This document shows, piece after piece, positions 24,189 to 34,604 of a DNA stretch of 64,000 nucleotides. The notes beneath the pieces are model-generated. The model worked only from the letters and a program-made list of their open reading frames with translations. It did not search any database and had not been told where the DNA came from. A program made the position numbers and the translations under genes. How positions within the stretch are numbered: position 1 is the stretch's first letter; every line of letters starts with the position of its first letter. The stretch is from positions 51,491,033 to 51,555,032 of the forward strand of contig OU015500.1 in assembly GCA_907164885.2 (NCBI GenBank), in the 5' to 3' direction. The DNA is from Dolomedes plantarius (Eukaryota; Arthropoda; Arachnida; Araneae; Dolomedidae).

Positions 24189-25598
24189 TCATGGACAAAA
24201 AAATTAGCGCACCAAGAAATAATTGCGGGATCGTAACGAAACTTGCAATGAAGGTACATGTCGGGGAGATATGCAAATGATTAGATATGCAGCGTGATTG
24301 CGCATTACGTATGGCCGGTAGAGGGCGTTGAACATCGTACTCTGTGGAGTATAAAACAGGTCACCAAATCTTGTTTGAGTGTGCTGAATCATTTACAAAG
24401 GAAGAGCTGAGATAGACATGCCATTACGCCGTGTTCGAAGACAATATAAGCAGTTGTCGCACTTTGAGAGGGGGAGAATCGTCGGGATGATGGAAGCTGG
24501 GTGGTCAGCTAGGCGAGTAGCTCGTCAATTAGGCCGCTCTGATTGTGTTGTGAGGAGGTGTTGGGACCAGTGGACCCGAGAGATGTCATGTACACGAAGA
24601 CCAGGCTCAGAACGCACTCGACAGACCAGTCGTCGAGAAGACCGCCACAACGTAAGAAATGCACGCGTACAGCCAACTGCTTCATCGACCGCCATCCTGG
24701 CACAGGTAGCACCTTCACTAGGGGCCTCTGTGTCTTTTCGAACCATACGAAGGCGCCTGGCTGAAGGACAGTTGCTATCGCGGTGCCCATTATGTGTGCT
24801 GCCCTTGACGCCCACCCATCGACGCCTCCGTTTAGAGTTTTGCCGCGCACGAGGAATCTGGACTGCAGCGGAATGGAACCAGGTCGTCTTTAGCGACGAA
24901 TCCAGATTCAATCTCGGCAGTGATGACAATCGTGTTCGTGTGTGGAGAGCCCGTGGTGAACGCTTCAATCCTGACTTTGCTGTACAGCGACACATCGCTC
25001 CCACAGCTGGTGTGATGGTATGGGGTGCCATTGCCTACAATACACGGTCACCCCTAATATTGTTCCGTGGCACCATGACAGCCCAGCGGTATGTTCATGA
25101 AATCCTGCAACCACATGTGTTGCCACTCATGCAACGGCTCCCAGGAGCCATTTTTCAACAAGACAATGCTCGGCCTCATACGGCAAGGGTGTCACAAGAC
25201 TGTTTCTGCGCTGTTACTACCCTTCCTTGGCCTGCCCGATCCCCAGATTTGTCTCCAATCGAGCATATCTGGGATCATTTGGGACGACGAGTTGGGCATC
25301 AAACGAGTTTGAATGAACTAGAGGCAAGGTTACAGCAAATATGGAACGAAATGTCTCAAGATATCATACAGAACTTGTATGACTCAATGCCCGATCGTAT
25401 CGCATCGTGCATTCGCGCTAGAGGGGGTCCAACGGAGTATTAACTCCTCCGTTCTTTTCCCTTTTTCTCTGAAATAAATTATCCTTTTTCTTTGATTTTC
25501 TTATCATTTACTTATATCAAAGTAGTCATTACGTATGTAAAATTTCGTTTCATTTTGACGACTCCTTCTTGGTGCGCTAATTTTTTTGTCCATGAGTG
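24186..25598 (+). mobile_element. Tc1 element, family C, apparently intact
   Basis: 1413 bp with perfect inverted repeats of about 33 bp that begin CACTCATGGACAAAAAAATT and end in GCACCAAGAA. TA lies on both sides, continuing into (TA)n arrays. The interior contains one uninterrupted transposase gene. All features needed in cis and in trans appear present, so this is the best candidate for a recently active element in the window. Confidence 0.95.
24418..25443 (+). CDS. Tc1-family transposase, complete 341 residues
   Basis: The protein cuts the element out and inserts it at TA sites. The ATG at 24418 (MPLRRVRRQYKQLSHFERGR) is the first in frame and gives the usual Tc1 length of about 340 residues. 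Residues about 15-120 form the two paired-type helix-turn-helix subdomains (HFERGRIVGMMEAGWSARRV, then SFRTIRRRL). The DDE domain follows: WNQVVFSDESRFNL with the first Asp, GVMVWGAIAYN, FQQDNARPHTA with the second Asp, and SPDLSPIEHIWD with the Glu. By my count 32 residues separate the last two, two fewer than the 34 of classic Tc1. The C-terminus ARGGPTEY is typical. Basic residues in the N-terminus may act as the nuclear signal. No stop or frameshift is present. Confidence 0.95.
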   Translation: MPLRRVRRQYKQLSHFERGRIVGMMEAGWSARRVARQLGRSDCVVRRCWDQWTREMSCTRRPGSERTRQTSRREDRHNVRNARVQPTASSTAILAQVAPSLGASVSFRTIRRRLAEGQLLSRCPLCVLPLTPTHRRLRLEFCRARGIWTAAEWNQVVFSDESRFNLGSDDNRVRVWRARGERFNPDFAVQRHIAPTAGVMVWGAIAYNTRSPLILFRGTMTAQRYVHEILQPHVLPLMQRLPGAIFQQDNARPHTARVSQDCFCAVTTLPWPARSPDLSPIEHIWDHLGRRVGHQTSLNELEARLQQIWNEMSQDIIQNLYDSMPDRIASCIRARGGPTEY

Positions 25599-25623
25599 TA
25601 TATATATATATATATATATATAT
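25599..25623. repeat. (TA)n array right of Tc1 family C
   Basis: Remainder of the array into which the element inserted. Confidence 0.9.
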
Positions 25624-26154
25624 CATGTCTAGCTCAAAGCATGCTCAATGCATCTATTGAACAGATTAGAAACTGTCTGTCTAAGCCAGGATTTTGGACG
25701 GTTTATGAATAAACGGGCGGCTTATAAGAGGACTTTAAGTGTTAAAACTATGTTACTTTATTGAAGAGTTACCACTTCGAGCCTGTGAGGACTACAAAAA
25801 TTATGGTGGACATTAATATATTTTTATCAAGTAGCCAGACTTGTGACCACCCGCTTGAATATCCCGACTGTTTACCTGACAATTTTGTGAAAGTACGACC
25901 TTGAATTTTTAATGCGTAATTTGAAAGCACGTAGCAAAACTGATCGTAGGCAATGAAAATTCAGGAAATGATAAAGAGATTGATACTTAGTGAAACCTTC
26001 GAGTGAAATTAGATAGACCAGTATGTATCATTTCTTAAACAAACTAAATTATCGAAAACTTCCGCTTTATGAAATATTATTTTCTCCGCCAAAAGAATCC
26101 TGCAAATAATATTTTATTTCACTGCGACGCTTCTACTAATGATTGAGTATACTA
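25624..26154. other. no gene seen
   Basis: Mixed AT-rich DNA, no coding signal. Confidence 0.5.
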
Positions 26155-26490
26155 TTATAATATCATCTGTTCCTGGCATAAAGCAATGTCGAGAGAGATA
26201 GAGAAGGAATGCTTATTTTTAAAAACAAATTTATTTAAATGTGCTCCGTTCATTGCAGTGTAATGGCAGCAACCTCTTAATTCATTCACCAATGAAGGGG
26301 AGTAAAATGCATAGGCTCAATTTAATCCACCACTCAGTAACTTTACATTACAGCATCTGTTCCTGACATAAATGAACGTCGAGGAATGTATATTTTTAAA
26401 TCCGACTTTATATAAATGTATTCTGTTCACAGGATCGGAATAGCAGCGATATCTAATTTTATTCGCCTGTAATGGAGAGTGTAATATGGT
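26155..26490. repeat. two diverged tandem units of about 190 bp
   Basis: CATCTGTTCCTGGCATAAAG at 26165 recurs as CATCTGTTCCTGACATAAAT at 26356. The following blocks (GTCGAG, ATTTTTAAA, TTTATxxAAATGT, TCxGTTCA, CAGC, AATTxATTC, AATGxxGAG, GTAAxATG) stay in the same order in both units. Confidence 0.7.
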
Positions 26491-26949
26491 TTTGAAAAAA
26501 TTAACCCCTTCCTTCTCGCTCCCGTCAAAATTACGGTGTGAGGTTTTTACATCTATTTCTCGTGCTCGTGATATTTCCGGGTATATATGTTTAAATGTAA
26601 CGCACCAAAAAAAGATAAAATCAATTCATTTCATTTACCTTGAAAAAAATTGATTCCTTATTTTACACACCAGATGGCAGAACCAGACTATTTATAATGT
26701 AATTGGGGATGAATTTGTTTTTTAAAAACTAGATGTGGCAGATGAAGAAATAAATGGAATCCCCGGAAAATTACGCACTTTTATTACCATTTTCTTGAAA
26801 ACTTTGTGATCGTTAAGGGGTTTATAGATCACTGAGTGAAATAAGGTTAGATTTTTTAGCAGGGTGTCTGATAATTTCTGAGAAAAATAGACAAGAAATA
26901 TTGGCATTAATTTTCAAACATATTTTCAAAAATAAATCCTAAACCAAAG

Positions 26950-27022
26950 CATTTTGCAGGTCTCGAACCCACAATCTTCTCCCCATGTTAGCGACCTAAA
27001 CTATTATCTAACAATACTTATC
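26950..27022 (-). repeat. tRNA-like sequence (SINE or pseudogene)
   Basis: On the minus strand GTGGGTTCGAGACCTGC is a good B box, preceded by AGTTTAGGTCGCTAACATGGG as a possible A-box region. No convincing cloverleaf. Confidence 0.35.
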
Positions 27023-27330
27023 TACTCTTGCTCAGCGGAAAATCTAATGATATTTATATTGCGTTTTACCTCCCATGCTTTAGCGATCCCTGTCGGAAGA
27101 TATGCTGTAGGAACTAATGCAGAGTACCGTATTTACGCATGTACAGGCAGCACTTTTATTCCATAAAATAGGTCGGTAAAATAGGTTGCGGTTTTTATAC
27201 GGAATTTTAAAACTAAATATAGTAAACACCCTTTAGTTTAGAACAATTTACTACCATAAAACATTAGTATCTGTATACCTTACAACCTATTAAACCATAT
27301 CATGCCCACGGCAATTCAATTTATTGTAAA

Positions 27331-27809
27331 CTAGCGGCCCGTCCCGACTTTGTGCGGGTTGAACCAAATATTATACCAATAAATTTCCAGTTGATAGCCA
27401 ATAAATTGTAAATATTTTTTACCTTAATAATAACCTATATAATACCTTAAATTAATTTTATGTCAGTTAATAATTAAAATAAATTTTTTTTAAAAAAAGG
27501 CGTGCCGGAGAACGGCTAGGTTCGAACCGCTGGCGTCAGAACAGAAGCCCACCGCGATAGCACCACGATAAGGATCGTTGAAATCTTCGGAACAAAAAGC
27601 GGTAGAAGACAGTAGCGGAAACAATGGAAATTCTTAGGATTAATTCCCTAACTTTATTTCTACTGATCAGATATACATAATATATAGCCTATGTCCATCT
27701 GGAATAATGTACCTTTCAAACAGTGAAAGATTTTTTCAAATAGGTACAGTGGTTCTGAATATTACCCTCCACGTACAAAATCGCTCTCTCTTTATATATA
27801 AGTATAGAT
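27331..27809 (-). repeat. SINE copy 1 (composite, full)
   Basis: It starts CTAGCGGCCCGTCCCGACTT and ends in CTCTCTCTTTATATATAAG followed by TATAGAT, a tail typical of RTE-mobilised elements. A tRNA-like block with GGTTCGAACC (27530-27540) lies inside, best read on the minus strand (GGTGCTATCGCGGTGGGC as A-box region). The transcribed strand of the tail part appears to be plus, so orientation is mixed. Confidence 0.65.
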
Positions 27810-27978
27810 TAAGCCCCTAACTTTATTTCTACTGATTAGATATACATAATACATAGCCTATGTCTATCTGAAATAATGTACATTTCAAACAGTGAAAGAA
27901 TTTTTCAAATAGGTACAGTGGTTCTGAAGATTACCCTCCACGTACAAAATCGCTCTCTCTTTATATATAAGTATAGAT
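27810..27978 (+). repeat. SINE copy 2 (3' part only)
   Basis: Repeats the last 160-170 bp of copy 1, beginning TAAGCCCCTAACTTTATTTC, and ends with the same TATAGAT tail. Confidence 0.8.
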
Positions 27979-28229
27979 AGCACCACGCTAAGGATCGTTG
28001 AAGACTTTGGCACAAAATGCGGTAGAGGACAGTAGCGGTAACAATGGAGATTGTTAGGATTAAGCCCCTAACTTTATGTCTACTGATTAGATATACATAA
28101 TATATAGCATATGTCCATCTGGAATAATGTACATTTCAAACAGTGAAAGAATTTTTCAAATAGGTACAGTGGTTCTGAAGATTACCCTCCACGTACAAAA
28201 TCGCTCTCTTTTTATATATAAATATAGAT
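27979..28229 (+). repeat. SINE copy 3 (longer 3' part)
   Basis: Begins AGCACCACGCTAAGGATCG, inside the tRNA-like block, and runs to the same tail. It follows copy 2 directly, making a three-unit tandem. Confidence 0.8.
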
Positions 28230-28332
28230 ATTATTGTTTGTATATTGTTATAAAGGCACTCATATATTATGTGTTGATACAATTCATGCCTTTACAAGTC
28301 CCTCCAATCACTATAAAGTACATGTACAATCT

Positions 28333-28700
28333 ATAAGAATTATTGCCACTACAGGCGATTTACGCCAAATCTAATAGCTGTCACCTTCCTGCGCATGCGC
28401 TTGGCGTATTTTTGTATATTGGCACAAGGCGAGGCAAACGGGATTTTTTCCTTGAAGACGATAGTCAGATGGCAACTGAACGCTAACCAAGTTGGTTTCT
28501 GGGTGTCCGTGGCTGGTGAGTGAGTGGTGAGCAGGTCAGCTTAGACTTATGTAAAAATATTTCTGATCCTTTTGTAAGTGTTACTTTCTATTTTGTCATA
28601 AATAAATTTCTGATTTATGCTCCATACCTTAGTATTCTAAGTTCCTCTTAGTTGTCTTGACTATTAATCTAATTTCATCCTCTATGTTAAATCTCGAACT
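28333..28700 (+). other. possible LTR of another family
   Basis: A less AT-rich stretch with GCGCATGCGC (28393-28402), followed by CATAAATAAATTTCTG near 28600 as a possible polyadenylation block. It lies where the BEL 5' LTR would be expected but does not resemble the putative BEL 3' LTR. No second copy is seen. Confidence 0.25.
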
Positions 28701-28789
28701 TATTTCTTCTGCAACACATGGGTCGAACAGTTAGTTATAAAACTTGAACTCAAAAGGTTCATCTCTAATTCAACTAAAAAGCTTATTGT

Positions 28790-31301
28790 TAGTTTTACCT
28801 GAGACAGTAGAACATGTAATTTTGCGGAAAAATGGAAGGAGAAAAATTTTAGTACACATCCGATACAAAACTCGGATAATTCAAAATCAAACATCAAAGT
28901 GTTAGGACTAAGTTGGAATACTGATGAAGATACTTTCACTGTAGACATACGGAGCATAATGGATTTCGTACAAGCCCAAAAGAACACAAAACGTTTCCTG
29001 TTACAAACGGATGGGAAAGTTTTTGATCCTCTAGGCCTAATACAATCATTCACCATCCGTATCAAGTGCCTTTTTCAAGAGCTATGGGTTAGAAAAGTAG
29101 CAAGGGATGAAGAACTTCCTTCTGATGTTAAAAAAAAGTGGGATCAATGGTGTTCTGAACTTTCTCAACTTGCTGAGCTAAAAGTCCCAAGACTGTGTTT
29201 GAATGATCCTGATTCTGAAATAGAATTACATTGCTACAGTGATGCAGCAAAAAGGCCTACGGAACAGCCATTTACTTACGCGTCATAAATAAAGACTACA
29301 TTGATGTGAAACTAGTCACATCCAAGAGTAGAGTCGCACCCTTGAAAAAAATTACGCTTCCGAGGATGGAGCTTCTCGGCTCACTACTTGCTGCACGTTT
29401 AGCCAACGAAGTGAAAAGAATTGTTAATTTAAAGAAAGAAACTAAAATGTTCTTCTATACTGATTCAAAGATTACATCGTATTGGATAAAAGGTTCCAGC
29501 AAACGGTGGAAATCCTTCGTAAGCAATCGTGTGTCCGAAATCCAGACTTTGACAGATCCATCAGCCTGGATGCACTGTCCAGGTATAGACAATCCTTCTG
29601 ACTTGGTGACAAGAGGAATTAGTGCCCACTCTCTTACCAAAAGTGCATTATGGTGGAACGGTCCCTCTCTCTTGAGCCAAGAAGTGATCCCTGCAAATGA
29701 TGTGGACCTGATTGTGCCAGAAAAAAGAGTATGCCAATGAACTTAGAAAAAACATTGACTCTCCTGTTATTCACTCTAAAATATCATTAATTTCCTCTAA
29801 TGACAAACCTTTCTGTTACAGCATTTTAAACATTAGTAATAATTATATGACGATTGTTCATATTATAGCTTATATTTACAGATTTATCTTCAATTGCAAA
29901 AATCCGAAATCTAAGAGAAAAGGTACGCTAACAAACACCGAGTTAAAATACGCCATTTCTAAACTAGTTAAAATGGTCCAGAGTGAGGATTTTTCAGAGG
30001 CCTTAAAGGCATTAAAAAGTAACAAGCCCATTCCTCGAAAGAGTAAGTTAAAAAATTTGTGCCCGATACTCGATAATAATGGAGTTATTCGTGTCGAAGT
30101 TAGACTTCAAAATTCCGATTTATCCTATGATAAAAAACATCCAATGATTATTCCAAAAAATCTCAAATTAACTGAGTTGATATTTACATATTTCCATAAA
30201 AGATTATTTCATGTAGAACCCCAAACTTTGATTCATTTTATTCGAATGTCATTTTGGTCTATTCAAGGTAAGTCTTTAGCAAAGAAGGTTGTACGCAATT
30301 GTATGCAATGTTTTAAACACAATCCAATTGTTAGTGAACAATTAATGGATAATTTACCACCAGTTAGGATACAACCAAGCCCACATTTCACTAATACTGG
30401 TGTTGACTTTACGGGCCCCTTTGAAGTAAAATATAAGGGACAGTGCAAAGGAAACTATTCCAAAATATACGTGTCAATATTCATATGTTTAGCCACAAAG
30501 GCCATTCATCTTGAAAGTGTCTCAGACTTAACAACAGAAGCATTCATCGCGGCATTAAAAAGTTTTTTTGCCAGAAGAGGCAAAAGCTCTTCTATATTTT
30601 CAGATAACGCTACTAACTTCCGAGGAACCCAAACAGAGTTGAACAGACTTCGAAAACTGGTATGCAGTCCTGATGAAAAGGTAGGAAATTATTTGGCTTC
30701 TGAGGGTGTTCCGAACTTCGGCGTGAGGGTTCCGAACTTCGGCGGTCTATGGGAAAATGGTGTTAAGTCCTTTAAAACTCATTTAAAAAAAACTGTGGGA
30801 AATTCAAGGCTCACGATTGAAGAATTTTTAACTCTTATAATTCAAATCGAAGGCATATTAAATTATCGACCCTTAGTCCCATTATTCTCAGAGATAAATA
30901 ACTATGAAGTCCTAACCCCTGGACATTTTCTCATCGTCAGACCGATCGAAGCCATTCCAGAACCAAACATTACTGATATAGCTGAAAATAAGTTGTCGAA
31001 ATGGCAACGTATCACTAGATCAGTGCAATTAATTTGGAAAAATTGGACTAGAGATTACCTAAACCACTTACAAAATCGAAACAAATGGCAATTTGAGAAA
31101 AGTAATGTAAATAAAGGAACTTTGGTCTTATTAAAGGAGGACAACTTACCACCGTGTAAGTGGCATATGGGTCGGATAATAGAAGCAATACCAGGTCCTG
31201 ATATGAAGGTCAGAGTAGACAAGGTGCAAACTATAAAAGGTGTATTTACTCGAGCTATTTCTAAAATTTGCATTTTGCCTACTTCAAATACAATTGAGTA
31301 A
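28790..31301 (+). pseudogene. pol: BEL/Pao pol: RT-RNase H connection and integrase, two frameshifts
   Basis: Pol makes and integrates the element's DNA. The first frame (about 28830-29250) carries IKVLGLSWNTDEDTF and FDPLGLIQSFTIRIKCLFQELW, the region after the RT core in BEL/Pao. A one-base loss in an A run (about 29247) shifts to 29306-29740: LVTSKSRVAPLKKITLPRME and FFYTDSKITSYWI (RNase H), then a second A-run shift at about 29725. The last frame (29712-31301) has an HH-CC zinc region (FHKRLFHV...CMQC), an integrase core with VDFTGPF, FSDNATNFRG and GGLWENGVKS (D, D, E present), and the usual C-terminal domain (WQRITRSVQLIWKNW...GRI). RT palm with YVDD and all of gag are missing upstream. 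Confidence 0.9.
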
Positions 31302-31720
31302 AATGACAAGTCATAAAAGGTTATGTTTTAGTTTATGTATTGTGTACTAAGAATTGTGTATTATTGATATTATGATTCAAAATTTTGTATTAAGTTCTCT
31401 AATTGCAGAAAATACTCACTGTACATCACTGTGTTACCTAAATGTTAGACTTTGCGTTTCAAATGTTGTGATTATTCTCATGTAACTTCATTCTTTCCTG
31501 TTGAAATTTCCATTTCAACGGGGGGAGTATGGAAAGAAATATCTCTTTAATTGTATCGCCCCTAGTGGCAACTATCTGTAATATAAGAGTCGAGCAGCGG
31601 CAAGCGCCGTAGAAACATGTGCTCACTCATTCTAAAAATAAAATTAAAATAACAGTCCACTGCCTACGATTGATCATTTCAATCAAACTTCTAACGTAAT
31701 TAAGACCAGTTGGTGTTATC
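31302..31720 (+). repeat. BEL/Pao 3' end: polypurine tract and putative 3' LTR
   Basis: After the pol stop and an AT-rich leader, CAACGGGGGGAG (31517-31528) looks like a polypurine tract. The following sequence from about 31530 (TATGGAAAGAAATATCTC) has a TATA-like AATATAAGAG (31581-31590) and AAATAAAATTAAAATAAC. The right LTR edge is not determined because no 5' copy exists. Confidence 0.5.
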
Positions 31721-32658
31721 TGAGACAGCAGAACCTGTAATTTTGCGGTAATTAATTCATCTATATAATTTACAGTATTATCTCTTCCATTCTTGCAATG
31801 TACGAGTACATGTGCCATTATGCCACGTTAGGCCAGTTAACCACCATGTACCATATATATTATACCTTAGGACTATTTAATAAAATTCTTTGAGCTCCCG
31901 AGAGTTTGTCTTCGTGCGAAATAATTCTAAGTGTACTAGTATATATATAATGCACATTTCGCAGAATGATGCTACTTTGAGTCTACAACTGAATTCAGAA
32001 AAAAAAGTCCCCAAATGTCTGAAAGTTGAGGTGCGGTTTATACACGTACGTGGCCTATACACGAGTAAATACGGTAATTAGGAAAAAAAACTTTCATTGT
32101 AAAATCTAATAACTGAAAATAGAATATTAACCTTATGCAAAAAATATTATCAAATGGATCTGTATAAAGTTTTTCTTTGCAACAAAATTCGGCTAAATCT
32201 TATTGTTCACTGTGAAAATAGAACGGGACATTTTATACAAATAGCATTTATTTACAAACGTGTATATATTTCTTTGGAATTTAGCTTCAAAGTAAAAAAA
32301 AAAAATTGAAAAAATTACAAGTTGAAAAGTTTGTAGAGAGAAAAAAATTGGTTCCTGTAGGCTTTTTGAAACCGAAAAGCGTTTTTATTTCAAGCCCAGT
32401 GGGAATGGTTAGAAAGTTTAAAAAATAAAAATAAAAGTTCTGATTGAATTTAAATTCGATATAAAGGACAGAAACTAAAACATGATAAAGTTGACATGAG
32501 AAAGTCTATTTCTAGATAAAGCGGATTTTGTTTGTCGTTATCTCGAATTCAGAATACTTTACTTTTAGTGGATTTTTTTATTTCATTCGTAGAAGACATG
32601 GAATTTCTATCGTATAATAATAAAGTAAAACAAAAGGTACAAAGAGAACATACATAGC

Positions 32659-32660
<2 letters not shown>
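31721..32660. other. AT-rich stretch, right end of the TIR candidate
   Basis: 31721-31748 repeats 28800-28827 with two mismatches (TGAGACAG.AGAAC.TGTAAT). The right end of the TIR-bracketed candidate is at 32074. Beyond that nothing recognisable. Confidence 0.5.
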
Positions 32661-32661
<1 letters not shown>

Positions 32662-32739
<78 letters not shown>

Positions 32740-32758
32740 TTTGTTTGTTTGTTTGTTT
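32662..32758. repeat. compound microsatellite (TA)n(GT)n(TTTG)n
   Basis: Three simple repeats joined head to tail. Confidence 0.95.
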
Positions 32759-33199
32759 ATTGGATTTAATGATAGCAATGTCATAAGCTAACTGTAGGAA
32801 TTTTTAAAAATTTTTCTTATATATTTCTAGTAATTTTAATGTCTCTGAGAATTGCTGACAAACTCAGACTAATCGCAAGATATGTGCGACTGACCACCTG
32901 CATTTTTGTGACGCATAATGTGTCTTTAACCAAATTTGAAAGACTCTCACTTGAGAATCCAACTTGGTTTATCAGACACCCATTTGCTCAATTTTATAAC
33001 AGATTTTTCATGACCTCATTTGCGTCATGGGATTTCTTTAAAGCATGTGTAACATTATCATAACCAGCCACCGTATCATAAGCTTATCGACGTGGAGCAA
33101 TAGCTCTTAACCTTTTCAGCTAAGCGGAGAGCTATTTCATATATTCACTGAAATGCCAGAAAGATTAGGAAATCTGCATAATACCTGGGTGGTCCAAAT

Positions 33200-34120
33200 T
33201 GCAAAAACTGCAAAAATTACGACGGGGTTTGGGCTCTAGGAACTCTCTGAGGAAGTGTTGCACACAATGAACTACGCCTTGTTCCATAATTCTGTAATAT
33301 TCCTAAATGGTCGATTTCCGCTTTGAACGGAATATTGCATAGCTTCCGAGAAATGCTCCATAACTTCGAGATCTGGTAGACAAGGGAGGGCATTTTATGT
33401 TTCAAATCTCGGTTGAGTTTAAGCTGACCAAAGCTCAAATCCATAATTTCGTAGCTGTCGATTTGTGTGGCGGCGCATTGTCATGTAAGAAAACGACAAA
33501 CCCATCAGAGTGAAAGAATGACATGAATGGGTGAAACACATCTTAAAAAATGTTGCCATAACGTTCACCGGTCCATGAAGCTTGTACACTTAGAAGAAGT
33601 TCTAATTCATGCCAGCTCAACAGATACCATACCATTACTGAGGAACCACCAGCGTGTACAGTTCTTTGATCACGTCCTACATTCACTGATTTATGGTGTG
33701 TTCTTCCCACACGGAAACTTCTACCTTGCCGAATCAGTAGGAAACAAGTCAGACCAGGCTATCCATATCCTGTCTTTCTGTGTCCAGTGGTAGTGCTCCA
33801 GAGATTTTATGAGGTGCAGACATCTGTGTCGTAAGGGAAGCAGTAGTTTTAAGGTTAAACGGCAGCTCTCAAAGCCCATATCATACAGTGAACGTTGCAC
33901 AGTCCTCCCGTTGATGTTATTAGAGGTGTCATCATTGAACTGGAATGTTATATGCGCCTATAGCGCTCTCCTTATGCTTGAAATCGTTACCGACGGAAGC
34001 TGGTCATCCCCAGTCTTTAGATGGCCCCACTGTAGCTCCTGTTTTACCGGAATTTTTGTATTTGAAGTACACCCTTGAAAAAACCGTACGGGAAAATCTA
34101 AACTTACCTTGTACTTCCGA
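33200..34120 (-). pseudogene. heavily decayed Tc1 transposase
   Basis: Minus-strand translation in shifting frames gives, in order, TVQRSLYDMGFESCRLTL (second helix-turn-helix and linker, about 33905-33850), a HYHWTQKD block (about 33790), and FVVFLHDNAPPHKSTATKLW (second catalytic Asp region, about 33500-33440). Near the 33.22-kb end a run with LREFLEPKPRR corresponds to the C-terminal part. Stops and frameshifts are dense. It is a different and much older Tc1 lineage than families A and C. Confidence 0.6.
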
Positions 34121-34299
34121 AATGCCATGACCCATCTCAGCTAGGCCCAACTGTTACAACTCATTAAAATTTGCTTAAAGCACGATCGTCATGCAGATTG
34201 TGTAATCAGGTGTTTATTTTCCATAAATACTCATATGGAAAGTAATGGATTCTAAAAGCAAGGGCTGAAAATGAAGGAGGCATCATAAAATTTTTTAAT

Positions 34300-34600
34300 T
34301 CAACATATAAATTTTGATGCCAATGACTATATTAATATAATCGAATGGAATGATGTTAAAGTAACGGAATCTGCTATGACGAAGCATATTCCTGATGACA
34401 AGCTAAAACAGTTTATGAAGGAAGCAAAAGAATCTGATCACGAGAGTCAACGTATTGACTTCAATAATTTTCCATGTCACACACAAGCAATAGAAAGGAT
34501 TGTGAAACTAGTTACCGAGTCATTCTTGTCTGTTTGTTGGACTTCTTCGAGACATGCATTGATAAAAAAAGCATTCTCAAAAGATAATGCTAAAATGTGA
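34300..34600 (+). pseudogene. short conserved repeat-family ORF, function unknown
   Basis: The frame is open from about 34300 (FDANDYINIIEWNDVKVTES) to the stop at 34598-34600. Its middle, FPCHTQAIERIVKLVTESF, resembles from memory a C-terminal block of multi-copy arthropod proteins of unknown function with a CHTQAVER.VKLVTEAS motif. I do not know a biochemical role. The upstream part of such a protein is not recognisable, so this is a truncated copy. It follows the decayed Tc1 by about 180 bp on the opposite strand, with no sign of a functional link. Confidence 0.45.
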
Positions 34601-34604
34601 AACA

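Larger units (their letters stand above)
27127..32074. mobile_element. TIR-bracketed candidate DNA element (about 4.9 kb) with TA duplications
   Basis: The left end reads CCGTATTTACGCATGTACAG after TA (27125-27126); the reverse complement of the right end reads CCGTATTTACTCGTGTATAG, followed on the plus strand by TA (32075-32076). An inner GCGGTTT-TATAC block occurs near both ends (about 27187 and 32031). TA duplication suggests the Tc1/mariner-pogo superfamily. No transposase is recognised; most of the interior is later SINE and BEL insertions. Alternatively the two ends are from two separate insertions of one family. Confidence 0.45.

Noticed and set aside
31877..32081. Overlapping 61-63 codon frames on both strands at the right end of the TIR candidate
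   Set aside because: They run through the inverted-repeat end and neither resembles a transposase.
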